Shown in pieces: positions 1 to 6,442 of a stretch of DNA of 8,997 nt. The notes beneath the pieces were generated by a model that did no database searches, was not told where the DNA came from, and was given only the letters and a program-made list of their open reading frames with translations. This DNA comes from JACRAR01 sp041665185. GTDB lineage: Bacteria > Pseudomonadota > Gammaproteobacteria > Burkholderiales > Rhodocyclaceae. Location of the stretch: contig JBAYJH010000199.1 of NCBI GenBank assembly GCA_041665185.1, positions 1-8,997 on the forward strand. Direction: 5' to 3'. How positions within the stretch are numbered: the first letter of the stretch is position 1; the number at the start of each line of letters is the position of its first letter. The position numbers were made by a program, and so were the translations under genes.

Positions 1-211
1 CCGCTTTATAGGGTGCGAGGGTTTGCACCACTTCAGAAAATTTTGGCCGGATGGTGTACGTCTTGTAAACCGGGAAAGCAGCCGCGGCCAGGATGCCGAC
101 CACCGCGACGATGATCAGCCACTCGACCAGCGTAAAGCCGCGACTCTCCGCCCTCCCAATTGTTGTGGCAGGTGATGTGATGAGTTTGCGCCTGGCTGCG
201 TTCAGAGGCAT
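1..211 (-). CDS. PilA-like type IV prepilin, N-terminal part (runs off left edge)
   Basis: This is the first 70 codons of a type IV prepilin, a subunit cleaved and N-methylated by prepilin peptidase and assembled in the inner membrane into a pilus fibre. The start is the ATG at 211, preceded by GGAAG seven bases upstream. A 25-residue leader, long for a type IVa pilin and rich in basic residues, ends in Arg-Gly before the mature N-terminus FTLVE. The mature Glu5 needed for assembly is present. A hydrophobic helix (about residues 26-47) follows, then YKTYTIRPKFSE, which resembles the segment after the helix in PilA/PilE major pilins more than in MSHA pilins. Mature residue 6 is Trp where Leu or Met is usual. 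The C-terminal globular domain lies outside the window. It points away from membrane protein A (divergent). Family assignment is firm; pilin versus minor pseudopilin is undecided. Confidence 0.85.
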   Translation of the reverse strand, partial: MPLNAARRKLITSPATTIGRAESRGFTLVEWLIIVAVVGILAAAAFPVYKTYTIRPKFSEVVQTLAPYKA

Positions 212-587
212 TGACGGACTTCCATAATGATATTGTACAACCAGGAACGCCCCTTGTTCGACGGTGTGGCAACCTGTCTTGACCCAGGAACTGGCGTGAT
301 TCATGGTTCGCAGCAGGCCAACACGAAAATAGCCATGTCCGGCATCACTCCGCAATCCCTGCTCGTCGACGCAATTGTCGTCACGGCCTTGCAGTCAGGC
401 TTTCCCAATCGAGCTCTCATGGCTGACCGACCCATGATCGGAATTGCCACTTGACCTGACAAAACAGCCTGTCCATAATCAACCATTGGTGCCCGCTCCT
501 GATTCTGGGGTATTGGATCCTTGCAAAAAATATCCGGCCACATCTTGCCTAATCAGACAGGATTGTGGTCCGAACTGGAGGTACATC
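212..587. other. Intergenic region between divergent prepilin and membrane protein A genes
   Basis: This 376-base stretch separates two divergent start codons and should hold both promoters. On the minus strand TACAAT (237-232) is a good -10-like hexamer for the prepilin gene, but the hexamer 17 bases upstream (CGAACA) matches the -35 consensus in only three positions. No sigma-54 GG-N10-GC element of the kind seen before many pilA genes was found. On the plus strand there is no convincing -35/-10 pair before 588. Short open frames exist on both strands (227-454 plus, 301-543 minus), but they overlap each other, lack ribosome binding sites and resemble nothing I know. No terminator or repeat was seen. 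Confidence 0.6.
577..581 (+). promoter_or_regulatory. Ribosome binding site that fixes the start of membrane protein A
   Basis: GGAGG lies six bases before the GTG at 588. It is the only strong Shine-Dalgarno match in this area. It selects the GTG over the more upstream in-frame TTG at 444, whose first 48 codons look unrelated to a membrane protein. Confidence 0.8.
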
Positions 588-1217
588 GTGCCGCACTTGA
601 ACAGTTACGTCTTCGATCAGTTGGTCGCCCCGGCTCTTGTCCTGTTCTTCTTTATCGGTGGCCTTGCTGCGGTGGTGATCGGTTTAGGTTTGATTTTCAA
701 GAGCGCATGGATATTCCGCCTTTTCGACACGTTGAATCATTCCGTATCGACCCGGAACGCAACCAAGCCGCTGGCGGTTCCCCGTGATAGCAGTCAATTC
801 TTCTTGAAGTACCGGCTGCCGATTGGCGTCATCTTCGTCTTCGGCGCGGTGTACTCGGATTACGGATTACTCACCGGGGCTGGCAATGCGGCGATTGTTA
901 CCTTGTTTAACACCAAACTTCCTCCTGGATATATTTTCTGGATCGTCGAGAGTGTGCGGTACTTCCTCCTGGTCACTTGCACGGCCTCGATCATGGTGGG
1001 GATTCTGATGCTCATTTCCCCGGATACCTTGAAAGCCGTGGAAAATATCGGCGGCCGTTGGATTTCGACGCGGAGAATTGCTCCAGGTGCCGAAAAGGCT
1101 TACTTGACGCTCGACCAATGGGTCGCGGCTTTTCCGAGAACAGCCGGTTTCATCATCCTCTTCCCTGCCCTGGGGATGGCCATGTATTTCGGTGACCAGA
1201 TGCTCAGATCGGCGTAG
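588..1217 (+). CDS. Membrane protein A: four-helix, two-repeat protein of unrecognised family
   Basis: I do not recognise this 209-residue protein. Hydrophobic segments near residues 15-37, 78-97, 119-143 and 185-201 predict an inner-membrane protein with four helices; there is no cleavable signal peptide. It is a diverged relative of membrane protein B (6443-7057): both have an IG-x(5-6)-G-x-G/L-LIFK-like end to helix 1, a WIST motif (158-161 here, 148-151 in B) after helix 3, and an Arg-x-x-G entry to helices 2 and 4. The two halves also resemble each other (NHSVST...YRLPIG at 50-80 against GRWIST...PRTAG at 156-187), suggesting an old internal duplication. It starts with GTG behind a GGAGG site. 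It is divergent from a prepilin gene, and its relative B lies between two prepilin genes, so a pilus-linked role is inferred, not shown. No catalytic motif is visible. Confidence 0.8.
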   Translation: MPHLNSYVFDQLVAPALVLFFFIGGLAAVVIGLGLIFKSAWIFRLFDTLNHSVSTRNATKPLAVPRDSSQFFLKYRLPIGVIFVFGAVYSDYGLLTGAGNAAIVTLFNTKLPPGYIFWIVESVRYFLLVTCTASIMVGILMLISPDTLKAVENIGGRWISTRRIAPGAEKAYLTLDQWVAAFPRTAGFIILFPALGMAMYFGDQMLRSA

Positions 1218-1276
1218 AGAATCCATGCGGCCGCTGTTCAATAGTCGCCGTTTCGATGGTCGGTTTGTGGCGCAAA

Positions 1277-1307
1277 TTGACTTGTTCCCTAAGCCGAATC
1301 GTACTAT
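1277..1307 (+). promoter_or_regulatory. Possible sigma-70 promoter before the GNAT gene
   Basis: TTGACT (1277-1282) and TACTAT (1302-1307) are 19 bases apart. The -35 is a five-of-six match, while the -10 is four of six and the spacer is long, so this is weak. If it is real, transcription would begin near 1314, after the GTG at 1308, and translation would have to start at the ATG at 1365 or 1371. Confidence 0.3.
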
Positions 1308-1920
1308 GTGGATTCGGACATTAGTAGCCACCTTTCCCAATCCGGCCAGCATTTGAGTACCGGCATGCTGATGCCTTCCAAGCTTACGCAAACCACCCAC
1401 CCTGTTCTCGGCGAAACCAGGCTACGGGATATTGCGCCGATCTTTAGCCTGATCCAGGTTGGCAGCCACCACAGGCACTTTTCCAATCTCTATACTCGGC
1501 CCCGCTATATGGCCGGACTGGGGTTGCAGTTGTTCTCATTGTGGAAGAACGGCCAAATCAGGCTGCCCGACGGGATACGGCACCGGGCGGAAATGAAGGT
1601 TCTGAGCGTTGCTGGCGAATTTGCCGGATTTGTCATTCTTCGGTATGAAGCCAGTCAGCACGATGCGGTTGAAATCTGCATGTGCGGCGTACACAACGAA
1701 TTCCGGGGCAAGGGAATGGGGGGAATTGATGCTGCGGACGGCGCTAGGTAAACTTCCGCGTGGCTGCTCGGTGGTGGCCGACTGCCTTCCCAATTCGGTC
1801 CAGATGAAGTCATTGCTGAAGAAGCTAGGTTTTGTCGAGGCCGACATGCCAGAGTCGGCGCAGGTTTCGCCAAGAATCGTGCGCTTCGAGTACGCCGACG
1901 TCACCAGTCTAGGCAATTAG
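1308..1920 (+). pseudogene. GNAT-family acetyltransferase, broken by a +1 frameshift
   Basis: Two reading frames together make one GNAT N-acetyltransferase, which would move an acetyl (acyl) group from CoA to an amine. Frame one (to the stop ending at 1751) carries the beta strands EMKVLSV and EFAGFVILRYE, then VEICMCGV and the acetyl-CoA pyrophosphate-binding loop FRGKGMG. Frame two continues with ELMLRTALGKL, strand CSVVADC and the typical C-terminal NSVQMKSLLKKLGF motif, ending at 1920. The frames join in a run of six G at 1718-1723: removing one G gives FRGKGMG-ELMLRTAL without a break. Read as is, the protein stops soon after the CoA loop and lacks the last strands. The start is uncertain: GTG 1308 has no clear ribosome site, and ATG 1365 or 1371 are alternatives. 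The substrate is unknown. A recent mutation, a slippage site and a sequencing error are all possible. Confidence 0.75.
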
Positions 1921-4900
1921 CGGGGCGGCACGGACATCCTTGTCGATCGCCGACGCGCCAAGATCAGATCAATTCGGCGCTGCACGTCGGCTTCAAGATA
2001 ACCCGTCTGCCGAACAAACTGTAGGTATCGCAACGAATCACCGGCCGTAAAGAATGACGAATACCCGATATTGGATGCCAGCCATTCGGCAAGCGCGGCA
2101 ATCGTCCAGTCTCTCAACTCCCCACGTCGCTCGATACCCTCGAATCGCCTGGAAGGAGAAAGGAACGGGCTATCCAAAACCAGATCGCGATGCTGCTGTA
2201 GGTCGGTCAGTATTTCCGCCAACAGACCCTTGGCATCGTTCCGCAAACCGTAGTCAGAACGAATTCTTCCAAGCGTGATGCGGTTGGAGATCGTCGGACT
2301 AGCCAAGGCCGTGGACTCCGCATGGCGAAGGGATCGGGTTAGGGCCGTCAGGCGATCCTGTGGTGGCAAATCGGTCCGCTGGGCTCTTGCGTATAGATCC
2401 AGCGTGACTTCTGCCTGATTCCCGGTGGGTTGGTTTTCGGCCGTCGTGGTGTTTGTCGCCAGTGAGTTCGCGGGCTTGGTTGATCGGTCTGGATCGTCAT
2501 GGCGATCTGCCCCCCCCTGATCCTGTGATGGGAAATCCCGCGTGGATGCGCCGTCATGCGGCACCAGCAGGCCGCGAACGCACAACGCATTGGCCTGACT
2601 ATCCTTGCAGAAAAACAGGTTGAGAAGATAGGGGTCGAGCACGGCCATGTCCGCTACCGGAGCGAGCAATCCCAAGCCGGGAATCAATCGGTAGGCGCGA
2701 TATCCCAGACAGGCGAATTCCTCTATCAGGGTGAGATTGAGTTCGGCACCGTGCTTGTACTCGGCCATGACCAGCGGAGAAAGATCCGTCAGCAATCGAC
2801 TCCCGCCGCGAACGACATGGGGCTCCTGACCTTCCGCGTCTATCTTGATGAAATCGATGCGGTCCCACTGCAACTCATCTCTACAGCGATCAAGGGTCGT
2901 GGTGTCGACGCCAACACTTCTCGCGGACGTTTCGTCGTCCGCGAGAAGGCGGCTTAGTTCCGCATTCTCGGAGACTTCAAAACGGCCCCTCCCTGCCACG
3001 TCCGATACCGCACGCTGGATAATCTCAACTTGATCGAATCCATTTGCCTCGACGCTGGCGCGCAGTTGATGCGCGGTCACGCCGTCCGGCTCGAACGCAT
3101 ACAACTTGCCCGCCGAACCAATCGCCGCCGCCATGGAGAGGGTATAGACGCCGTAGTTGGCTCCCACGTCGATCGCGACCTGTCCAGGCATCAAGAGCTT
3201 TCTGACGAAGTGGATCTCCTCTTCGAACCAGTCGCCCTGTTCGTCGACCACATACCGGGTCATCACCTCATAGGAATCGGGTAAGCAGATCTTCGCGATT
3301 CCCGCAAGATCCAAGGTCACGGTTTTCACTTCTCCGGGTCCGGCAGCGTTGCTTTCGACCGGATCTTCTGCGCGGATGCGGCAGTATTCTCGCCACATTT
3401 CCCGGTAAGCCTGTTCGAACTTGCGGGTGAATGCGGCGTGATCAAGCAGCGGGGACGCCCTCATCGTTTCGCGCAAACCGCTGCGCAATGCCGCGAGCCG
3501 CGCTGAATCGCCGGCAAGCGCCACCGCGATATCGACGTAGTCCCGCCGATTCGTGGCCAACAGGTCTGCCAAGCCCAGCGCTGTCAAAAGGCTCGCACCG
3601 ACGCGTGCAGAATGGCGCTGTCCCGCCATACAAACGACAGGCACGCCCATCCAGAGAGCCTCGCAAGTGGTCGTCGTGCCGTTGTAGGGAAACGGATCCA
3701 GAGCAACATCCACCTCACGGTAGAGCGCAAGGTGGTTCGGCAGGTCGTCGGCCCAGTCCATCAGGTCAAGACGACCCGGGGCAATACCGTGGGCCGCGAA
3801 GCGCTCGATCAGGCGCTCTCGGCCGCGCGCTGAACCAAAGCCATAGGCCTTGAGAAGGAGCCGGGATTTCGGCGTCGAGGCGAGAATTTCCGCCCAGTAC
3901 TCAACCACGGAGTCGTTGATCTTGGCCGCATTGTTGAAGCTGCCAAAGGTCACGTAACCTTTCTCGACTGAAGGAACTGGCTCAATCGTAGGCGCATCGT
4001 CCGGCGGTTGGTAGGTCAAGAAGCAGCCGGGAAGCTGCCATAGGCGTTCGACATAGTGTGCCGAAGTCAATTCGGTCGGGTCGGTAATCGAGTCGCCGAG
4101 GCGGTAGTCGATCGCGGTGAGTCCCGTGGTGGCGGGATGTCCAAGGTAGCTAAGCTGTAGCGGGGCCGGTTTCCAGGCGAATACGCCCAGGCGATTTCCT
4201 GTCGTGTGGCCGGAAAGATCGACGAGGATATCTATGTCGTCTTGCCAGACAATATTCACTACGTCGTTTTCCGACAGCGTCGAGATATCACGCCAGACAT
4301 CCGCCTGTTCCTTGAACCGATCGGTAAAGCTGTCTCCCCTTATCAGGGTCGAATAACAATATATTTCAAAGCGCTCATGGTCGTGAAACCTGAGTATCGG
4401 TTCGAGAAAGTACGCCACCGAATGGCGGGCGAAGTCTCGCGACACGTAGCCGACGCGAAGCCGTCGTTCGGGTCGTGCGGCTTCCTTGGGTTTCAGTGGG
4501 AATTGCGGCCTGGTGGCATAGCTTTCGGCCCAGTCCCGATATCTGGAACACAATTGCTCGCCAGAGTAATCCTCGAGATACATCGAGCTGAAGGCGCTTG
4601 CGATCTGGGCTGTTGCATGGGGGCCCGCAGCCAACAGCCGATTCAAGGTTTCCAGGCAAGCGGGGATGTCGCCGATGTGCCCGAAATTGACCCCGAGGAC
4701 GAACAAGGCGTCGGCGGCTTCGGGCTTTTGCTCAAGGGCTTTTGCCAGCCTCTCGCGCGCTTCGTCCCAGCGCCTGAGAGCCTGCAAAGCCTGGGCAATC
4801 CTGACGTTTGCCAGGTAGTTGCCCGGCCGACGCGCCAACTGCCTCTCATAGTAATCGATGGTCCCCGCCAGGTAACCACCATCCTCCAGGATGAGCGCAA

Positions 4901-5558
4901 GGTTGACCAGCGCTTCCGGTATGTCGGGTTGGATGCGGAGCGCTTCGCGGTAAGCGGCCACCGCTTCGCCTGATCGGTTGAGACTCAATAGAACGCTGCC
5001 GAGATTGCAGTGTGCGCCGGCAAAGCCTGGGGCCAAGTTGACTGCCCGGCGACAGTAAGCCTCTGCGGCGTCATTCTGGCCTTGGAGGCTGAGAACGATG
5101 CCCAGATTGGTCAGGGCTTCGACATAGTCGCTCTTGTAGCTGAGCGCCAAGCGATAACAGCGCTCGGCATCTGCGAGTTCATCCCTGGCGCGATGGACAT
5201 TTCCGAGATTGTTGTGAGCCACTTCCCAATCCGGACGGCTTGCCAGCGCTTTCAGGAACAGTAGCCTCGCGGGCTCCAGCCGGTCTTCTTCGAGACATAA
5301 AACCCCCAACAGGTTATTCGCCTCAGCATGGGTGGGTATTACGGCAAGGATTCTTCCCAACACCGACTTTGCATCTTCATATTGTCCCTCCTGCCAGAGG
5401 GCTCGAGCATAGACGAACGGGGGTACGGCAATCGGGGACAACTCGTCAGCCGCGCGAAAGAATTGGGCCGCGAGTGCGGCATGGCCGGAACGTGCCAGCA
5501 AGGCGCTGCCCCAGCGTAGCAGCCGTGCTATTCCAAGATCCTTAAGGCTTGTTTTCAT
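1917..5558 (-). CDS. TPR / GT41 (O-GlcNAc transferase-like) glycosyltransferase fused to FkbM methyltransferase
   Basis: This 1213-residue cytosolic-looking protein has no signal peptide. Eight TPRs in exact 34-residue steps occupy about 43-314. A GT41 domain (about 366-725) follows, with RVGYVSRDFARHS (H379, candidate active-site His), DILVDLSGHT (H451), FNNAAKIND (K546, aligned by me with the UDP-binding Lys842 of human OGT) and DPFPYNGTTTTCEALWMGVP (621-640, nucleotide-sugar loop). Next is an FkbM-type SAM methyltransferase (about 745-985) with DVGANYG (797-803), FEPD (822-825) and FIKIDAEG (903-910). A polar linker (about 1003-1048) leads to an unidentified helical C-terminal domain (1050-1205). 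GT41 enzymes add a sugar to Ser/Thr of proteins; FkbM enzymes O-methylate, often sugars. ATG 5558 lacks a clear ribosome site but no other ATG/GTG/TTG precedes it in the open frame. The gene follows the 105-residue gene by 40 bases. Domain calls are firm; the protein target (pilin, adhesin or other) is inference. Confidence 0.92.
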   Translation of the reverse strand: MKTSLKDLGIARLLRWGSALLARSGHAALAAQFFRAADELSPIAVPPFVYARALWQEGQYEDAKSVLGRILAVIPTHAEANNLLGVLCLEEDRLEPARLLFLKALASRPDWEVAHNNLGNVHRARDELADAERCYRLALSYKSDYVEALTNLGIVLSLQGQNDAAEAYCRRAVNLAPGFAGAHCNLGSVLLSLNRSGEAVAAYREALRIQPDIPEALVNLALILEDGGYLAGTIDYYERQLARRPGNYLANVRIAQALQALRRWDEARERLAKALEQKPEAADALFVLGVNFGHIGDIPACLETLNRLLAAGPHATAQIASAFSSMYLEDYSGEQLCSRYRDWAESYATRPQFPLKPKEAARPERRLRVGYVSRDFARHSVAYFLEPILRFHDHERFEIYCYSTLIRGDSFTDRFKEQADVWRDISTLSENDVVNIVWQDDIDILVDLSGHTTGNRLGVFAWKPAPLQLSYLGHPATTGLTAIDYRLGDSITDPTELTSAHYVERLWQLPGCFLTYQPPDDAPTIEPVPSVEKGYVTFGSFNNAAKINDSVVEYWAEILASTPKSRLLLKAYGFGSARGRERLIERFAAHGIAPGRLDLMDWADDLPNHLALYREVDVALDPFPYNGTTTTCEALWMGVPVVCMAGQRHSARVGASLLTALGLADLLATNRRDYVDIAVALAGDSARLAALRSGLRETMRASPLLDHAAFTRKFEQAYREMWREYCRIRAEDPVESNAAGPGEVKTVTLDLAGIAKICLPDSYEVMTRYVVDEQGDWFEEEIHFVRKLLMPGQVAIDVGANYGVYTLSMAAAIGSAGKLYAFEPDGVTAHQLRASVEANGFDQVEIIQRAVSDVAGRGRFEVSENAELSRLLADDETSARSVGVDTTTLDRCRDELQWDRIDFIKIDAEGQEPHVVRGGSRLLTDLSPLVMAEYKHGAELNLTLIEEFACLGYRAYRLIPGLGLLAPVADMAVLDPYLLNLFFCKDSQANALCVRGLLVPHDGASTRDFPSQDQGGADRHDDPDRSTKPANSLATNTTTAENQPTGNQAEVTLDLYARAQRTDLPPQDRLTALTRSLRHAESTALASPTISNRITLGRIRSDYGLRNDAKGLLAEILTDLQQHRDLVLDSPFLSPSRRFEGIERRGELRDWTIAALAEWLASNIGYSSFFTAGDSLRYLQFVRQTGYLEADVQRRIDLILARRRSTRMSVPPR
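2510..2517. repeat. Eight-base homopolymer (G8 on the coding strand) inside the glycosyltransferase gene
   Basis: Eight C on the plus strand encode Gln-Gly-Gly-Ala around residues 1013-1017, in the disordered linker after the methyltransferase domain. Gain or loss of one base would leave the TPR, GT41 and FkbM domains intact and remove only the C-terminal helical domain. Confidence 0.9.
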
Positions 5559-5593
5559 CAGGGCAGCGCAGCCAGGCAGGCGCGCAGTAGAAA

Positions 5594-5616
5594 ACCCGTC
5601 AGCGCCGGGTCGGCGC
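5594..5616 (-). promoter_or_regulatory. Two overlapping, mutually exclusive small hairpins between genes
   Basis: On the minus strand GCGCC (5616-5612) can pair with GGCGC (5606-5602) over a five-base loop, ending within three bases of the TGA of the 105-residue gene. Alternatively ACCCG (5610-5606) can pair with CGGGT (5598-5594), directly followed by TTTCT, like a weak terminator. The two share bases and cannot form together. Stems are only 5 bp, so chance pairing is possible. Confidence 0.25.
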
Positions 5617-5916
5617 TACCAGGGCATTGACCGTGACCGCATTCACCATCCGGCTGACCAAATCATCCGGATATTCATGCCGTCTCATTTCCTCCTGCAA
5701 TGCCTTCGCCATGCGGGCGCGCCCGAGGATACCCAGACGATGCTCGCGGGTATAGGCGCCCACCGTTTGATAAAGCGCATCCAGGGACTCGCGAACCTTG
5801 TTTTCCGGGATCGGCTTGTTGCCTAGCTTCGCAGGGGGAGGGCAGGTTTGGGCAAATGCCACTATCATTGCGCCGGCATCATTGCGCAACGATTTGCCTG
5901 AGATGAACCCAAACAT
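5599..5916 (-). CDS. Small protein of unknown function
   Basis: I do not recognise this 105-residue protein. It has no signal peptide, no long hydrophobic segment and a single Cys. From about residue 40 it is charged and mostly helical (ENKVRESLDALYQTV, then ARMAKALQEEMRRH and PDDLVSRMVNAVTVNAL), and codon use there favours G or C in third positions, as in a real gene. The first 16 residues are less convincing: ATG 5916 lies six bases after the terminator inverted repeat with no ribosome site, and the in-frame ATG at 5868 (MIVAFAQ) could be the true start. It ends 40 bases before the large glycosyltransferase gene and is probably co-transcribed with it. A helper or target role for that enzyme would be a guess. 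Confidence 0.6.
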   Translation of the reverse strand: MFGFISGKSLRNDAGAMIVAFAQTCPPPAKLGNKPIPENKVRESLDALYQTVGAYTREHRLGILGRARMAKALQEEMRRHEYPDDLVSRMVNAVTVNALVAPTRR

Positions 5917-5921
5917 AAATT

Positions 5922-5943
5922 AGGCCCGTCCGAGGACGGGCCT
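5922..5943 (-). terminator. Probable rho-independent terminator after the 125-residue prepilin gene
   Basis: AGGCCCGTCC and GGACGGGCCT form a perfect 10-bp inverted repeat with two bases between them, in practice a 9-bp stem with a four-base loop. It begins 27 bases past the prepilin TAA (5971-5973). On the minus strand it is preceded by GGAAGA and followed by AATTTATGTTT, which is only moderately T-rich. On the plus strand it is followed by TCTTCC. Its place directly after a pilin gene supports a terminator, possibly partial. Confidence 0.7.
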
Positions 5944-5970
5944 TCTTCCACCAATTACGAACAAGATCAG

Positions 5971-6348
5971 TTAAGCGCCGATGGCGGTGAAATTGGATGA
6001 TTTGGAGTTCGCGGTATTGCTTACCGTGCAGACCGCGGTGATGCCCAAGGTGCCGACCGCGCCGGCGGTAATCGAGTATCCCGAAGGCACGCTGCCGAGC
6101 AGGAGCCCCCCGAAATCGGTGCAAACAGTGGCAGCCGAGCCCTTGTTCGTATCAACAATTCGTGCCCCGTAGTTGGTTGCAGCGGCGGACGCAAGCGCTC
6201 CCGCCACGCCGTCTGTCGCTGCCTGGGCCGCGTCTGCCTTCAGGTCGACAAACTTCGGCAGCGCCGTGGCTGCGAGGATGCCGAGTATCACTATCACTAC
6301 CACCAGCTCGATCAGGGTAAAGCCAGATTGTTCATGTCGCTTACTCAT
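5971..6348 (-). CDS. Type IV prepilin, MSHA-like (short, Ser/Thr/Ala-rich)
   Basis: This 125-residue prepilin has the leader MSKRHEQSG cut before FTLIE, so mature Glu5 (residue 14) is present. The hydrophobic helix VVVIVILGILAATALPKFVDL is the form typical of MSHA pilins and related prepilins. Two cysteines (76 and 107) could form one disulfide loop across the small globular domain, which is rich in Ala, Gly, Ser and Thr and ends SSNFTAIGA. An AAGGAGAG ribosome site five bases before ATG 6348 fixes the start and suggests high expression, as does a terminator right behind the gene. Together these fit a major pilin subunit, but short pseudopilins look similar. Prepilin peptidase processing and inner-membrane assembly are known for the family. 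The abundant Ser/Thr would be possible sugar sites for the glycosyltransferase downstream (inference). Confidence 0.92.
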   Translation of the reverse strand: MSKRHEQSGFTLIELVVVIVILGILAATALPKFVDLKADAAQAATDGVAGALASAAATNYGARIVDTNKGSAATVCTDFGGLLLGSVPSGYSITAGAVGTLGITAVCTVSNTANSKSSNFTAIGA

Positions 6349-6353
6349 AATAA

Positions 6354-6361
6354 CTCTCCTT
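6354..6361 (-). promoter_or_regulatory. Strong ribosome binding site of the 125-residue prepilin gene
   Basis: AAGGAGAG on the minus strand lies five bases before ATG 6348. It is the best Shine-Dalgarno match among the minus-strand genes here and stands out against its neighbours, whose starts have weak or no match. Confidence 0.85.
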
Positions 6362-6411
6362 AACAGTTAGGGCCGCAACCCAATTCCAGAAGCCGCAACT
6401 CCTGAGCCGCC

Positions 6412-6441
6412 ATTATTAACATAAAGCACCAAGTATTGCAA
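6412..6441 (-). promoter_or_regulatory. Candidate sigma-70 promoter for the 125-residue prepilin gene
   Basis: On the minus strand TTGCAA (6441-6436) and AATAAT (6417-6412) are separated by 18 bases. The -10 matches in five of six positions, the -35 in four of six. It sits directly behind the stop codon of membrane protein B and would give a leader of about 60 bases ending in the strong ribosome site. With the terminator at 5922-5943 it would make the prepilin gene a single transcription unit. It is a pattern match only. Confidence 0.4.
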
Positions 6442-6442
6442 C

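Noticed and set aside
227..543. Two short open frames (227-454 plus, 301-543 minus) in the left intergenic region
   Set aside because: They overlap on opposite strands, lack ribosome sites and resemble no known protein. I could not support either as a gene.
444..587. 48-codon N-terminal extension of membrane protein A from a TTG at 444
   Set aside because: The added residues are not membrane-like and have no match in the related protein B. The GTG at 588 has a GGAGG ribosome site at perfect spacing.
867..1400. 177-codon open frame on the minus strand
   Set aside because: It overlaps membrane protein A and the start of the GNAT gene on the opposite strand and shows no recognisable domain.
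3600..3850. Plus-strand frames inside the GT41 region with Arg-rich proteins
   Set aside because: These are antisense to DPFPYNGTTTTCEALW and neighbouring conserved motifs of the glycosyltransferase.
4206..4973. Long 255-codon open frame on the plus strand
   Set aside because: It is antisense to the TPR and GT41 parts of the large gene, whose motifs prove the minus-strand frame. Long antisense frames are expected in GC-rich coding DNA.
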